Source: Streptomyces sp. Alt3
GTDB taxonomy: Bacteria; Actinomycetota; Actinomycetes; Streptomycetales; Streptomycetaceae
Direction: 5' to 3'
NCBI RefSeq assembly: GCF_030719215.1
Contig: NZ_CP120983.1
Span: 6,014,001-6,078,000, forward strand
DNA: 64,000 nucleotides
How positions within the stretch are numbered: the first letter of the stretch is position 1; the number at the start of each line of letters is the position of its first letter. Positions 16,737 to 25,785 of the stretch are shown one piece after another. Under the pieces are notes generated by a model. It was given only the letters and a program-made list of their open reading frames with translations, was not told where the DNA came from and searched no databases. The position numbers were made by a program, and so were the translations under genes.

Positions 16737-18008
16737 ATGCGACGTGGCATAACGGCCACCGCCCTGGTCGCGACCCTGGCGCTCGCGGCGACCGCCTGCG
16801 GAGGCGACGACGAGTCCGGCGGCAGCAAGAGCTCGGGCGAGCTCTCCGGCACGGTGACCTGGTGGGACACCTCGAACGTCGGCAGCGAGGACAAGGTCTT
16901 CAAGAAGATCGCCGAGGGCTTCGAGAAGAAGCACCCGAAGGTCGACGTCAAGTACGTCAACGTTCCCTTCGGCGAGGCGCAGAACAAGTTCAAGAACGCG
17001 GCCCAGGCCGGTTCCGGCGCCCCCGACGTCATCCGCTCCGAGGTCGCCTGGACCCCCGAGTTCGCCGACCTCGGCTACCTGGCCCCGCTGGACGGCACCG
17101 CGGCGCTCAAGGACGAGGGCGACTTCCTCAAGCAGGCCGCCGCCTCGACCAAGTACAAGGGCAAGACGTACGCGGTCCCGCAGGTGATCGACTCCATGGG
17201 CATCTTCTACAACAAGAAGATGTTCGCCGACGCGGGCGTCGAGCCGCCGGCGAAGATCGCCGACCTGAAGACCGTCGCCGAGAAGATCAAGAAGAAGACC
17301 GGCAAGACCGGTCTCTACCTGCGCGGCGACGACTCGTACTACTTCCTCTCCTTCCTCTACGGCGAGGGCGGTGACCTGGTCGACGCCGACGCGAAGACCG
17401 TCACCGTGGACAACGCCGCGGGCGTCAAGGCGTTCGGTGTCGTGAAGGACCTCGTCGAATCCGGGACGGCGAAGACCGACGCCACGGACGGCTGGGAGAA
17501 CATGATGCAGTCGTTCAAGAACGGCGACGTCGCCATGATGATCAACGGCCCCTGGGCCGTGGCCGACACCCTGACCGGCAAGGAGTTCACCGACAAGGCG
17601 AACCTGGGCATCTCCACGGTGCCGGCCGGCACCGCGGGCCAGGGCGCTCCGCAGGGCGGCCACAACCTCGGTGTCTACGCGGGCTCCAAGAACCTCGACG
17701 CCTCCTACGCGTTCGTCGAGTACATGACCTCGGTCGAGGCCCAGGCCCAGACCGCGGGTGAGCTCAACCTGCTGCCGACCCGCACCTCCGCGTACTCCAA
17801 GAAGGAGGCCGTGGACAGCGAGATCGTGCAGTTCTTCAAGCCCGTCGTCGAGACCGCGGTCGAGCGTCCCTGGATCCCGGAGACCGGCAGCCTCTTCGCC
17901 CCGCTGAACGTCGAGTACACCAAGGTCCTCACCGGCCAGACCACGCCGGAGAAGGCCGCGAAGGCGACCGGCGACTCCTACCGCAAGCTCCTCAAGGGCT
18001 GGAAGTAA
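16737..18008 (+). CDS. malE: Maltose/maltodextrin ABC transporter substrate-binding lipoprotein
   Basis: 423 residues. The lipoprotein signal ends LALAATACGG with the lipobox Cys near 22, so the mature protein is tethered outside the membrane. The extracellular solute-binding family 1 core (GTVTWWDTSNVG, FFNKKMF-type IFYNKKMFADAGV, AMMINGPWAVAD) fits maltodextrin binding. GAAGGAG lies about 6 bases before the ATG. It heads the malE-malF-malG-aglA-malR2 run under MalR-type operators. No ATP-binding subunit is present; Streptomyces mal systems share the ATPase MsiK encoded elsewhere. Confidence 0.95.
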   Translation: MRRGITATALVATLALAATACGGDDESGGSKSSGELSGTVTWWDTSNVGSEDKVFKKIAEGFEKKHPKVDVKYVNVPFGEAQNKFKNAAQAGSGAPDVIRSEVAWTPEFADLGYLAPLDGTAALKDEGDFLKQAAASTKYKGKTYAVPQVIDSMGIFYNKKMFADAGVEPPAKIADLKTVAEKIKKKTGKTGLYLRGDDSYYFLSFLYGEGGDLVDADAKTVTVDNAAGVKAFGVVKDLVESGTAKTDATDGWENMMQSFKNGDVAMMINGPWAVADTLTGKEFTDKANLGISTVPAGTAGQGAPQGGHNLGVYAGSKNLDASYAFVEYMTSVEAQAQTAGELNLLPTRTSAYSKKEAVDSEIVQFFKPVVETAVERPWIPETGSLFAPLNVEYTKVLTGQTTPEKAAKATGDSYRKLLKGWK

Positions 18009-18029
18009 CTCAGGAAGGCAGGCCGGCTG

Positions 18030-19046
18030 ATGGCTGTCCACACCAGCCAGTCGGTGGCGAAGGCCGCGGGCGACGACGTCGCCCGCGGCCGGAGCCGCGG
18101 TACTGGTAACCCCCCACCGCCGAGCAGGTTCCGGCGCGCCCTGTCGGTCCACTGGTACGCCTGGACCATGGTCGCCCCGGTCGTGCTCGTCATCGGCGTG
18201 ATCATCGGCTATCCGCTGGTCCGCGGTATCTGGCTGTCGATGACCGACGCCAACGAGCGCAACGTCGCCCGGTCCATCGGTGTCAACGAGATGCCCGCGA
18301 CCTACGAGTTCGTGGGTCTGGACAACTACGCGGACGCCCTGACCGGCAATCAGTTCCTCGGGACGCTCGGCTGGACACTGGTGTGGACGGTCTCCTGTGT
18401 GACCATCACCTTCTGCCTGGGCATGGCCCTCGCCAACATCCTCAACCGCAGGATCGTCGGCCGCTCCGCCTACCGCATGGCCCTGATCCTGCCCTGGGCC
18501 ATCCCCGGCTTCGTGTCGGTCTTCGCCTGGCGCTTCCTCTACAACGAGAACAACGGGCTGCTCAACAAGATCCTCGGCGGCGCCGGCATCGACGGCATAC
18601 CGTGGCTGAACGACCCCACCTGGGCGAAGTTCTCCGTCATCGCCGTCAACGTCTGGCTCGGCGTGCCGTTCATGATGGTCGCCCTCCTCGGCGGACTGCA
18701 GTCGATCCCCGCCGAGCAGTACGAGGCCGCGGAGATGGACGGCGCCACCGCCTGGCAGCGCTTCCGCCACGTCACGCTCCCCGGACTGCGCCCGGTGTCC
18801 ACCACGGTGGTCCTGCTCTCCACCATCTGGACCTTCAACATGTTCCCGGTGATCTTCCTGCTGACCCGCGGCGGACCCGGTGAGGCCACGCAGATCCTGG
18901 TCACCCAGGCGTACAAATTCTCCTTCGAGATCAGCCCGCGCGACTTCGCGCAGTCCTCCACCTGGGGCGTGCTGATCCTCGTACTCCTGATGCTCTTCGC
19001 CATGGTGTACCGGCGAGTGCTCCGCACGCAGGGAGACAACTGGTGA
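18030..19046 (+). CDS. malF: Maltose ABC transporter permease MalF
   Basis: 338 residues with a charged, proline-containing N-terminus and six predicted transmembrane helices starting about 45. The permease EAA loop reads EQYEAAEMDGATAWQRFRHV, the contact with the ATPase. It lies 21 bases after malE and overlaps malG by 4 bases, so the three components should be made together. Confidence 0.95.
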   Translation: MAVHTSQSVAKAAGDDVARGRSRGTGNPPPPSRFRRALSVHWYAWTMVAPVVLVIGVIIGYPLVRGIWLSMTDANERNVARSIGVNEMPATYEFVGLDNYADALTGNQFLGTLGWTLVWTVSCVTITFCLGMALANILNRRIVGRSAYRMALILPWAIPGFVSVFAWRFLYNENNGLLNKILGGAGIDGIPWLNDPTWAKFSVIAVNVWLGVPFMMVALLGGLQSIPAEQYEAAEMDGATAWQRFRHVTLPGLRPVSTTVVLLSTIWTFNMFPVIFLLTRGGPGEATQILVTQAYKFSFEISPRDFAQSSTWGVLILVLLMLFAMVYRRVLRTQGDNW

Positions 19047-19939
19047 CCACCGCCACCGCACCCTCCGCAACCGCCGAGACCTCCGCCCGGCACGGCGCCC
19101 GCAAGGTCCGCCGCCGCGGCGACCGCTCGCCGGCCGCGTCCCTGGCCCTGCACCTCACCCTGATCATCACCTCGGTGATCGCGGTCTTCCCGGTGCTGTG
19201 GGTCCTGCTGACGTCGCTGAAGCCCGCGAAGTTCGCGTCGACCACGGACTTCTTCAAAGAGACGACGTTCGAGAACTACACCAACCTGATCAAGGACACC
19301 GAGTTCCTGAGCTGGTTCGGCAACTCCGTGATCGTCGCGGGGCTCTCCACCGTCATCGGTGTCTTCGTCTCCGCCACCACCGGCTACGCCGTCAGCCGCT
19401 TCCGCTTCCCCGGCAAGCGCGGGCTGATGTGGACGCTGCTCGTCACCCAGATGTTCCCGGTGGCCGTCCTCATCGTGCCGATCTACAACATCATGTCGAC
19501 GATGGGCCTGCTCAACCAGCCGGCCGGGCTCGTCATCACCTACCTCACCATCTCGGTGCCCTTCTGCGCCTGGATGATGAAGGGCTTCTTCGACACGATC
19601 CCGCGCGAGATCGACGAGTCGGGGCAGGTCGACGGGCTCACCCCGTTCGGGACGTTCTGGCGGCTCATCCTGCCGCTCGCCAAGCCCGGCCTCGCCGTCA
19701 CCGCCTTCTACTCCTTCATCACCGCCTGGGGCGAAGTGGCCTACGCCTCCGCCTTCATGGTCGGTGACGAGAACCTCACGCTCGCCGGCGGACTGCAGAA
19801 GTTCGTCAACCAGTACGGAGCCCAGTGGGGCCCGATGACCGCGGCGTCCGTGCTCATCGCGATCCCGGCCGCGCTGGTCTTCCTGTTCGCGCAGAAGCAC
19901 CTGGTCACCGGCATGTCCGCCGGAGCCGTCAAGGGCTGA
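19043..19939 (+). CDS. malG: Maltose ABC transporter permease MalG
   Basis: 298 residues, six transmembrane helices, EAA loop REIDESGQVDGLTPFGTFWR. It pairs with MalF to form the membrane channel. The GTG start overlaps the malF stop (GTGA), indicating translational coupling. The 99 bases to aglA contain no MalR-like motif or hairpin, so aglA probably shares the transcript. Confidence 0.95.
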   Translation: MTTATAPSATAETSARHGARKVRRRGDRSPAASLALHLTLIITSVIAVFPVLWVLLTSLKPAKFASTTDFFKETTFENYTNLIKDTEFLSWFGNSVIVAGLSTVIGVFVSATTGYAVSRFRFPGKRGLMWTLLVTQMFPVAVLIVPIYNIMSTMGLLNQPAGLVITYLTISVPFCAWMMKGFFDTIPREIDESGQVDGLTPFGTFWRLILPLAKPGLAVTAFYSFITAWGEVAYASAFMVGDENLTLAGGLQKFVNQYGAQWGPMTAASVLIAIPAALVFLFAQKHLVTGMSAGAVKG

Positions 19940-20038
19940 CGCACCCAGTCCCCGCACGACCGCACGCAACGTCACGGCGGCGCCGGATCCCCGACCAGGC
20001 ACCGGCGCCGCTCCCCACCCAGACACCCCAGGGACGAC

Positions 20039-21715
20039 ATGACCCAGCACCTCGCTGCCCCCTCCACCGGCACGTCCGACGACGCCCCGGGCCACCGCAC
20101 CGGCTGGTGGCAGGACGCGGTGATCTACCAGGTGTACCCACGCAGCTTCGCCGACGGAAACGGCGACGGCATGGGGGACCTCGCGGGTGTCACCGCGCGG
20201 CTCCCGTACCTCCGGGACCTCGGTGTCGACGCCGTCTGGCTCAGCCCCTTCTACGCCTCCCCGCAGGCCGACGCCGGTTACGACGTCGCCGACTACCGGG
20301 CCATCGACCCGATGTTCGGCACCCTGCTGGACGCCGACGCCCTGATCCGCGAGGCCCACGGTCTGAGCCTGCGCGTCATCGTCGACCTGGTTCCCAACCA
20401 CTCCTCCGACCAGCACGAGTGGTTCAAGCGCGCCCTCGCCGAGGGACCCGGATCGGCCCTGCGCGAGCGCTACCACTTCCGCCCCGGCAAGGGCACCGAC
20501 GGCGAACTCCCGCCCAACGACTGGGAGTCCATCTTCGGCGGCCCGGCCTGGACCCGGACCACCGACCCGGACGGCACTCCCGGCGACTGGTATCTGCACC
20601 TCTTCGCGCCGGAGCAGCCCGACTTCAACTGGGAACACCCGGCCGTCGCGGACGAGTTCCGCTCCATCCTGCGCTTCTGGCTCGACATGGGCGCCGACGG
20701 CTTCCGCGTCGACGTCGCCCACGGCCTCGTCAAGGCGGAGGGCCTGCCGGACCTCGGATCGCACGACCAGCTGAAACTGCTGGGCAACGACGTCATGCCG
20801 TTCTTCGACCAGGACGGTGTGCACGAGATCTACCGCAGCTGGCGCACCGTCCTCGACGAGTACTCCGGCGACCGCGTCCTCGTAGCCGAGGCGTGGACCC
20901 CGACCGTCGAGCGGACCGCCAACTACGTGCGTCCCGACGAGATGCACCAGGCCTTCAACTTCCAGTACCTGTCGACCGCCTGGGACGCCGCCGAGCTGCG
21001 CACCGTCATCGACTCCTCGCTCGACGCGATGCGCCCGGTGGGCGCGCCCACCACCTGGGTGCTCTCCAACCACGACGTCACCCGGCACGCCACCCGCTTC
21101 GGCAACCCGCCGGGCCTGGGCACCCAGATCCGTACCCCCGGCGACCGCGAGCTCGGTCTGCGACGGGCTCGCGCGGCGACGCTGCTGATGCTGGCGCTGC
21201 CCGGCTCCGCGTACATCTACCAGGGCGAGGAGCTGGGCCTCCCCGACGTCACCGACCTGCCCGACGAGGCCCGCCAGGACCCGTCCTTCTTCCGGGCCGA
21301 GGGCCAGGACGGCTACCGCGACGGCTGCCGCGTCCCGATCCCGTGGACCCGCGAGGGCAGCTCGTACGGCTTCGGCAGCGGCGGCAGCTGGCTGCCGCAG
21401 CCCGACAGCTGGGGCGAGCTCTCCGTCGAGGCGCAGTCCGGCACGGAGGGCTCCACGCTGGAGCTGTACCGCGCCGCGATCGCCGCACGGCGTGAGCACC
21501 CGGGTCTCGGCGCCGGTACGGACGTCGAGTGGCTGGACGCCCCCGAGGGCGTGCTCGCCCTGGGCCGCCCCGGCTTCGTCGCCACCGTCAACACCACCGG
21601 AGCGCCGGTGAGCATCGCCGCCCCCGGCACGCTGCTGCTCGCCAGCGGCCCTGTCGCCGTGGACGGCACCACCGTCGAGCTGCCCGCCGACACCACGGTG
21701 TGGTGGACGGTGTGA
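20039..21715 (+). CDS. aglA: Intracellular alpha-glucosidase (GH13)
   Basis: 558 residues with no signal peptide, so it acts on imported maltodextrins. The GH13 catalytic set is complete: nucleophile Asp225 (DGFRVDVAHG), acid/base Glu284 (VLVAEAW) and Asp346 (LSNHDVTRH); the calcium-region motif DLVPNHSS is at 116-123. The opening WWQDAVIYQVYPRSFADGNG matches oligo-1,6-/alpha-glucosidases. It completes the mal module: binding, import and hydrolysis to glucose. Its TGA overlaps the GTG of the following malR-like gene. Confidence 0.93.
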   Translation: MTQHLAAPSTGTSDDAPGHRTGWWQDAVIYQVYPRSFADGNGDGMGDLAGVTARLPYLRDLGVDAVWLSPFYASPQADAGYDVADYRAIDPMFGTLLDADALIREAHGLSLRVIVDLVPNHSSDQHEWFKRALAEGPGSALRERYHFRPGKGTDGELPPNDWESIFGGPAWTRTTDPDGTPGDWYLHLFAPEQPDFNWEHPAVADEFRSILRFWLDMGADGFRVDVAHGLVKAEGLPDLGSHDQLKLLGNDVMPFFDQDGVHEIYRSWRTVLDEYSGDRVLVAEAWTPTVERTANYVRPDEMHQAFNFQYLSTAWDAAELRTVIDSSLDAMRPVGAPTTWVLSNHDVTRHATRFGNPPGLGTQIRTPGDRELGLRRARAATLLMLALPGSAYIYQGEELGLPDVTDLPDEARQDPSFFRAEGQDGYRDGCRVPIPWTREGSSYGFGSGGSWLPQPDSWGELSVEAQSGTEGSTLELYRAAIAARREHPGLGAGTDVEWLDAPEGVLALGRPGFVATVNTTGAPVSIAAPGTLLLASGPVAVDGTTVELPADTTVWWTV

Positions 21716-22758
21716 CCGTCCCCGCACCCAGGACCGGGCCGGCGTTGCGGCTCTCCGACATCGCCGGTCAGGCCGCGGTCAGCGAGGCCACCGTCAGCCG
21801 TGTCCTGAACGGGAAGCCGGGCGTCGCGGACACCACGCGTCAGCGGGTGCTCGCGGCGCTCGACATCCTCGGCTACGAACGCCCCGTGAGGCTGCGGCAG
21901 CGCAGCGCGGGGCTGATCGGGCTGGTGACGCCCGAGCTCGTCAACCCGATCTTCCCGGCGTTCGCCCAGTCCGTGGAGCAGGTACTCGCGGGGCACGGCT
22001 ACACGCCCGTGCTCTGCACCCAGCTGCCAGGAGGCGCCACCGAGGACGAGCTGGTCGAACAGCTCGTCGAGCGCGGTGTGGGCGGCATCGTGTTCCTGTC
22101 CGGGCTGCACGCCGACACCTCGGCCGACCCGGCGCGTTACGCCGCGCTCACCGAGCGAGGTGTGCCGTTCGTCCTCATCAACGGCTACAACGAGCGCATC
22201 AGCGCCCCGTTCGTCTCGCCGGACGACCAGGCCGCCGTACGGATGGCCGTCAGCCATCTCGCCGAGCTCGGTCACCGGCGGGTCGGCCTGGCGATCGGGC
22301 CGCAGCGCTACGTGCCGTCCCGGCGCAAGCGGGACGGGTTCGTCGACGCCGCCGTGTCCGTGCTCGGCATGGACCGCGAGGAGGCGGAACTCCTGGTGTG
22401 CTCGACGCTGTTCAGCGTCGAGGGCGGCCAGGTCGCGGCGGGCGCGCTGCTCGACCGTGGCTGCACCGGCATCGTCTGCGGCAGCGACCTGATGGCGCTC
22501 GGCGTGGTCAGGGCGGCGCGGGAGAGGGGACTCGACGTCCCCCGGGACGTCTCCGTCGTCGGCTTCGACGACTCCCAGCTCATCGCCTTCACCGACCCGC
22601 CCCTGACCACCGTGCGCCAGCCGGTGCAGGCGATGGCGGCGGCGGCCGTGGGGGCGCTGCTGGAGGAGATCGCCGGAAGCCCCGTGCAGCGCACGGAGTA
22701 CGTGTTCCAGCCCGAGCTGGTGGTCCGGGGGTCCACCGCGGCGGCGCGCGGCGCCTGA
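21712..22758 (+). CDS. Second MalR-like LacI-family regulator
   Basis: 348 residues, closely similar over its whole length to MalR at 15333. The HTH and hinge SEATVSRVLNGKPGV are identical in both, so the two proteins probably read the same operators, while the effector domains differ more. The GTG start overlaps the aglA stop (GTGA), so it is co-translated with the operon it may regulate. The long upstream extension of this frame through aglA is rejected. It could respond to a different sugar or provide feedback on mal expression. Confidence 0.9.
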   Translation: MTVPAPRTGPALRLSDIAGQAAVSEATVSRVLNGKPGVADTTRQRVLAALDILGYERPVRLRQRSAGLIGLVTPELVNPIFPAFAQSVEQVLAGHGYTPVLCTQLPGGATEDELVEQLVERGVGGIVFLSGLHADTSADPARYAALTERGVPFVLINGYNERISAPFVSPDDQAAVRMAVSHLAELGHRRVGLAIGPQRYVPSRRKRDGFVDAAVSVLGMDREEAELLVCSTLFSVEGGQVAAGALLDRGCTGIVCGSDLMALGVVRAARERGLDVPRDVSVVGFDDSQLIAFTDPPLTTVRQPVQAMAAAAVGALLEEIAGSPVQRTEYVFQPELVVRGSTAAARGA

Positions 22759-22783
22759 ACGGGTGCGGGAACAGGGGAATGTG

Positions 22784-22816
22784 CGGGGCCGGGCCCGGAG
22801 GGGGGACCCGGCCCCG
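22784..22816. terminator. Terminator after the mal operon
   Basis: Perfect 10-bp arms CGGGGCCGGG (22784-22793) and CCCGGCCCCG (22807-22816), 25 bases after the second malR-like stop. Confidence 0.65.
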
Positions 22817-22864
22817 TCCCGTGTTCAATTGCGACAAAGAACCGTTACGTCAATGGGAGGCGTC

Positions 22865-23695
22865 ATGGGCGCGAACGTGGTCGTAGTCATCGGCGTCGGC
22901 GGGATGGGGCAGGCCATCGCCCGACGTCAGGGCGCGGGAAACAAGGTGCTCCTCGCCGACTTCGACGAGAAGACACTCACCACCGTCGCGGAACTGCTGC
23001 GCGGGCAGGGGCACGACGTCAGCACGCAGGCGGTCGACGTCTCCTCCCGCTCCTCGGTCGCCGCCCTCGCCGACACGGCGGCACGACTCGGCCCCGTCAC
23101 CCAGGTCGTCCACACGGCGGGGCTCTCCCCGGTCCAGGCCCCCGCCGCCGCGGTCCTCCGGGTGGACCTGCTCGGCACGGCCCTGGTCGTGGAGGCCTTC
23201 GGACAGATCGTCGCTCCGGGCGGCGCCGGCCTGGTGATCGCCAGCATGGCCGGCCACATGCTGCGAGCTCCCCTGAGCGCGGAGCAGGAGGCCGCCCTCG
23301 CCCACGCGCCCGCCGACGAACTCCTGGACCTGCCGTTCACCGATCCGGAGGTCCTCGGGCAGGGTGCGTACGGGCTGGCGAAGTACGGCAACCGGCTGCG
23401 CGTACAGGCCGCAAGCGTGTCCTGGGGCGAGCGGGGAGCCCGGATCAACTCCATCAGCCCCGGCGTCATCGCGACTCCGATGGGACAGCAGGAGCTGGAC
23501 GGCGTCAGCGGTCAGCAGATGCGTGCCATGGTCTCCGCGTCGGGCACGGGCCGCCTGGGCACCCCCGACGACATCGCAGACGCCGCCGCCTTCCTGCTCG
23601 GCCCCGGAGCGACCTTCATCACCGGGAACGACCTGCTCGTCGACGGCGGTGTCGTGGCGGCCCTTCGCGCCGGCGGCCGCACGCCGACTGTCTGA
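22865..23695 (+). CDS. Short-chain dehydrogenase/reductase
   Basis: 276 residues. Nucleotide-binding glycines are in VVVIGVGGMGQAIARR near the N-terminus; the active site shows Ser in VIASMAGHM and the YxxxK pair in YGLAKYGN; the C-terminus has the usual ITGNDLLVDGG. The ATG at 22865 follows GGGAGG closely; an ATG 12 bases earlier would place that site inside the gene. Substrate unknown. It stands alone between a terminator and the GNAT gene. Confidence 0.88.
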   Translation: MGANVVVVIGVGGMGQAIARRQGAGNKVLLADFDEKTLTTVAELLRGQGHDVSTQAVDVSSRSSVAALADTAARLGPVTQVVHTAGLSPVQAPAAAVLRVDLLGTALVVEAFGQIVAPGGAGLVIASMAGHMLRAPLSAEQEAALAHAPADELLDLPFTDPEVLGQGAYGLAKYGNRLRVQAASVSWGERGARINSISPGVIATPMGQQELDGVSGQQMRAMVSASGTGRLGTPDDIADAAAFLLGPGATFITGNDLLVDGGVVAALRAGGRTPTV

Positions 23696-23759
23696 CCTTC
23701 AGGGCGGTCTCATGGCCGAGCCGGCATCGCCGCGGCGGGCGTGCGATAGGTTCCCCGCC

Positions 23760-24323
23760 ATGACCGGACTCGGAGCCGTCGCCTGGCCACCCGCCCCGAT
23801 ACGGACCGAACGGCTCGTGCTCCGCGAGTCCGAGGCCCGGGACCGTGAGGCGTTCATCGAGATGTTCGCCTCGCCGGAGGTGCGTACCTACCTCGGTGGC
23901 CCCCGCCCGCGTGACGAGCTCGAACGCGCGGTGCCCGAGGTGCCCGGGCGGCGTCCCGGCCTCTTCGTGACCGAGCTCGACGGAGCGATGATCGGCATGG
24001 TCGCGCTCGACCGGCGCGACGCGGAACGCCCGGGGCACGTCAGCCCGGACGCCGGGGAGGCCGAACTCGGTTACACCTTCCTGCCCGAGGCATGGGGGCA
24101 CGGGTACGCCGCCGAGGCGTGCACGGCGGCACTCGCCTGGTTCGCCGGCGCACGCCCCGGCGAACCGGTGGTGCTCTGCACCCAGGTGGCCAACGAACGC
24201 TCGATGCGTCTCGCGGTGAAGCTGGGGTTCACCGAGGTCGAACGGTTCGTGGAGTACGGCGCCGAGCAGTGGTTCGGCGTGACCCCCGGTCGCGGCGGCC
24301 GGCCGCCCGCGCACGTGAGGTGA
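23760..24323 (+). CDS. GNAT-family N-acetyltransferase
   Basis: 187 residues. The RimJ/RimL-like opening TERLVLRESEARDREAFIEM, central ELGYTFLPEAWGHGYAAEAC (acetyl-CoA binding loop GHGYAAEA) and NERSMRLAVKLGFTEVERF mark acetyltransferases acting on protein N-termini, amino groups or small molecules. Substrate unknown. Confidence 0.85.
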   Translation: MTGLGAVAWPPAPIRTERLVLRESEARDREAFIEMFASPEVRTYLGGPRPRDELERAVPEVPGRRPGLFVTELDGAMIGMVALDRRDAERPGHVSPDAGEAELGYTFLPEAWGHGYAAEACTAALAWFAGARPGEPVVLCTQVANERSMRLAVKLGFTEVERFVEYGAEQWFGVTPGRGGRPPAHVR

Positions 24324-24337
24324 TCTGGGTCACAGGC

Positions 24338-24364
24338 TGTCACAGGGGGCGTGCAGGTGGTGTC
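24338..24364 (+). promoter_or_regulatory. ECF41-type promoter of its own sigma gene
   Basis: TGTCACA (24338-24344), 16-base spacer, TGTC (24361-24364). ECF41 promoters are reported with a TGTCACA -35 and a CGTC-like -10. It lies about 45 bases before the ECF41 gene, so autoregulation is likely. Confidence 0.55.
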
Positions 24365-24409
24365 TTGAGCCCGAACGCTCGAACCGTTCGGAACGAGGGA
24401 GACATCAGC

Positions 24410-25324
24410 ATGGTGGAGAACCGCATGAGCGAGGAACACGTCGTCGACCGGGCGACCGAGGCCTTCGTCGCCCAGCGCAACCTGCTCTTCACCGTCGCGT
24501 ACGAGATGCTCGGCTCGGCGGTAGACGCCGAGGACGTCCTCCAGGAGACCTGGCTGCGGTGGGTCGAGGTCGACCTCGACCAGGTGCGCGACCAGCGCGC
24601 CTACCTGGTCCGGATCACGACCCGGCAGGCACTCAACCGGCTGCGCACGATGTCCCGGCGCAAGGAGTCGTACGTGGGCCCGTGGCTGCCGGAGCCGCTG
24701 CTGACCACGCCGGACGTGGCCCAGGACGTCGAACTCGCCGAGAGCGTGTCGATGGCTGTGATGCTGGTCCTGGAGACGTTGTCGCCGACCGAACGGGCCG
24801 TCTTCGTGCTGCGCGAGGTCTTCGACGTCGGCTACGACGAGATCGCGGCGGCGGTCGACAGGACCCCGGCAGCGGTCCGCCAGATCGCGCACCGCGCACG
24901 CCGTCACGTGGACGCCCGGCGTCCACGCACCGTGGTGTCCCAGCGGCAGACACGGGAGGCCGTGGACTCGTTCGTGCGGGCACTGAAGGGCGGGGACCTT
25001 CAGGAGCTGCTCGACGTGCTCGCGCCTGACGTCGTCTACATGGGTGACGGCGGCGGCGTGAAGCACGCCGCGCTACGGCCGATCGCCGGCGCCGGCAAGG
25101 TGGCCCGCCTGCTGGCCGGCGGCCTCGGCAGGAACACGATCCCGATCACCTTCGGCCCCACCATGGTCAACGGCAGCCCGGCGCTCGCGCTCCACCTGGA
25201 CGGTGAGCTGGACAGCATCGTCGCCGTCCACGTGGAAGCCGGCCGGATCACCGGTCTCTACGTCGTCCGCAATCCCGAGAAGCTGTCCCGCATCGCGTCC
25301 GAGACACCGCTCGCCTTGCGATGA
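24410..25324 (+). CDS. ECF41-family sigma factor with SnoaL-like C-terminal domain
   Basis: 304 residues. Sigma region 2 (RNLLFTVAYEMLGSAVDAED, LQETWLRW) and region 4 (LSPTERAVFVLREVFDVGY, RTPAAVRQIAHRAR) are followed by a SnoaL-like fold. All three ECF41 signatures are present: WLPEPL in the linker, DGGGVK in the C-terminal domain, and NPEKL near the end. In this group the C-terminal domain both activates and restrains the sigma core, replacing an anti-sigma factor. The usual COE oxidoreductase partner is absent; a small membrane protein follows instead. ATG at 24410 after GAGGGAG. Confidence 0.93.
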   Translation: MVENRMSEEHVVDRATEAFVAQRNLLFTVAYEMLGSAVDAEDVLQETWLRWVEVDLDQVRDQRAYLVRITTRQALNRLRTMSRRKESYVGPWLPEPLLTTPDVAQDVELAESVSMAVMLVLETLSPTERAVFVLREVFDVGYDEIAAAVDRTPAAVRQIAHRARRHVDARRPRTVVSQRQTREAVDSFVRALKGGDLQELLDVLAPDVVYMGDGGGVKHAALRPIAGAGKVARLLAGGLGRNTIPITFGPTMVNGSPALALHLDGELDSIVAVHVEAGRITGLYVVRNPEKLSRIASETPLALR

Positions 25325-25428
25325 ACCGCCTGTGTCCCATGGGTGACTTGAGTATCGGCCGCAGCAGTCGGCCTGGTCCCCGCGCAATGAATCACCGGCT
25401 CGTCCGACTTCAGAGAGAGTGCCTTGGC

Positions 25429-25767
25429 ATGGAGATCCTTCGGTATGTGTTCCTCGTCTTCCACCTGTTCGGTTTCGCCGCGCTCCTGGGCGGCGTCTTC
25501 TACCAGCTGAGGGGGAAGGACCCGGTGACCGGCGGCTACATGGTGAGCAGCGCGGTCGTCCAGCTGGTCACCGGTGCGGGACTCGTCTGGACCCGGATAT
25601 CCCAGGACCTGCCGGTGGACGACACCAAGATGGGGGTGAAACTGGCCCTCGACGTCCTGGTGGCGGTGACCGCCCTGGTCGGCATGCGCAACAAGCGCCC
25701 ATGGGCCTTCTACGCCGTGGGGTCGTTCACAGCGGCCGCGGCAGTCGTGGCCGTCACGTGGAAGTAG
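25429..25767 (+). CDS. Small four-helix membrane protein
   Basis: 112 residues, essentially four transmembrane helices (about 5-22, 37-55, 66-84, 90-108) with short loops. No catalytic motif is visible and I do not recognise the family with certainty. It lies 104 bases downstream of the ECF41 gene on the same strand and may be controlled by it. Confidence 0.72.
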   Translation: MEILRYVFLVFHLFGFAALLGGVFYQLRGKDPVTGGYMVSSAVVQLVTGAGLVWTRISQDLPVDDTKMGVKLALDVLVAVTALVGMRNKRPWAFYAVGSFTAAAAVVAVTWK

Positions 25768-25785
25768 CTCCCGGTGGAGCCCTGC

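Noticed and set aside
15333..19070. A 1245-codon frame ending in MalR
   Set aside because: Upstream of 16376 it is antisense to malE and malF; MalR begins at its LacI helix-turn-helix.
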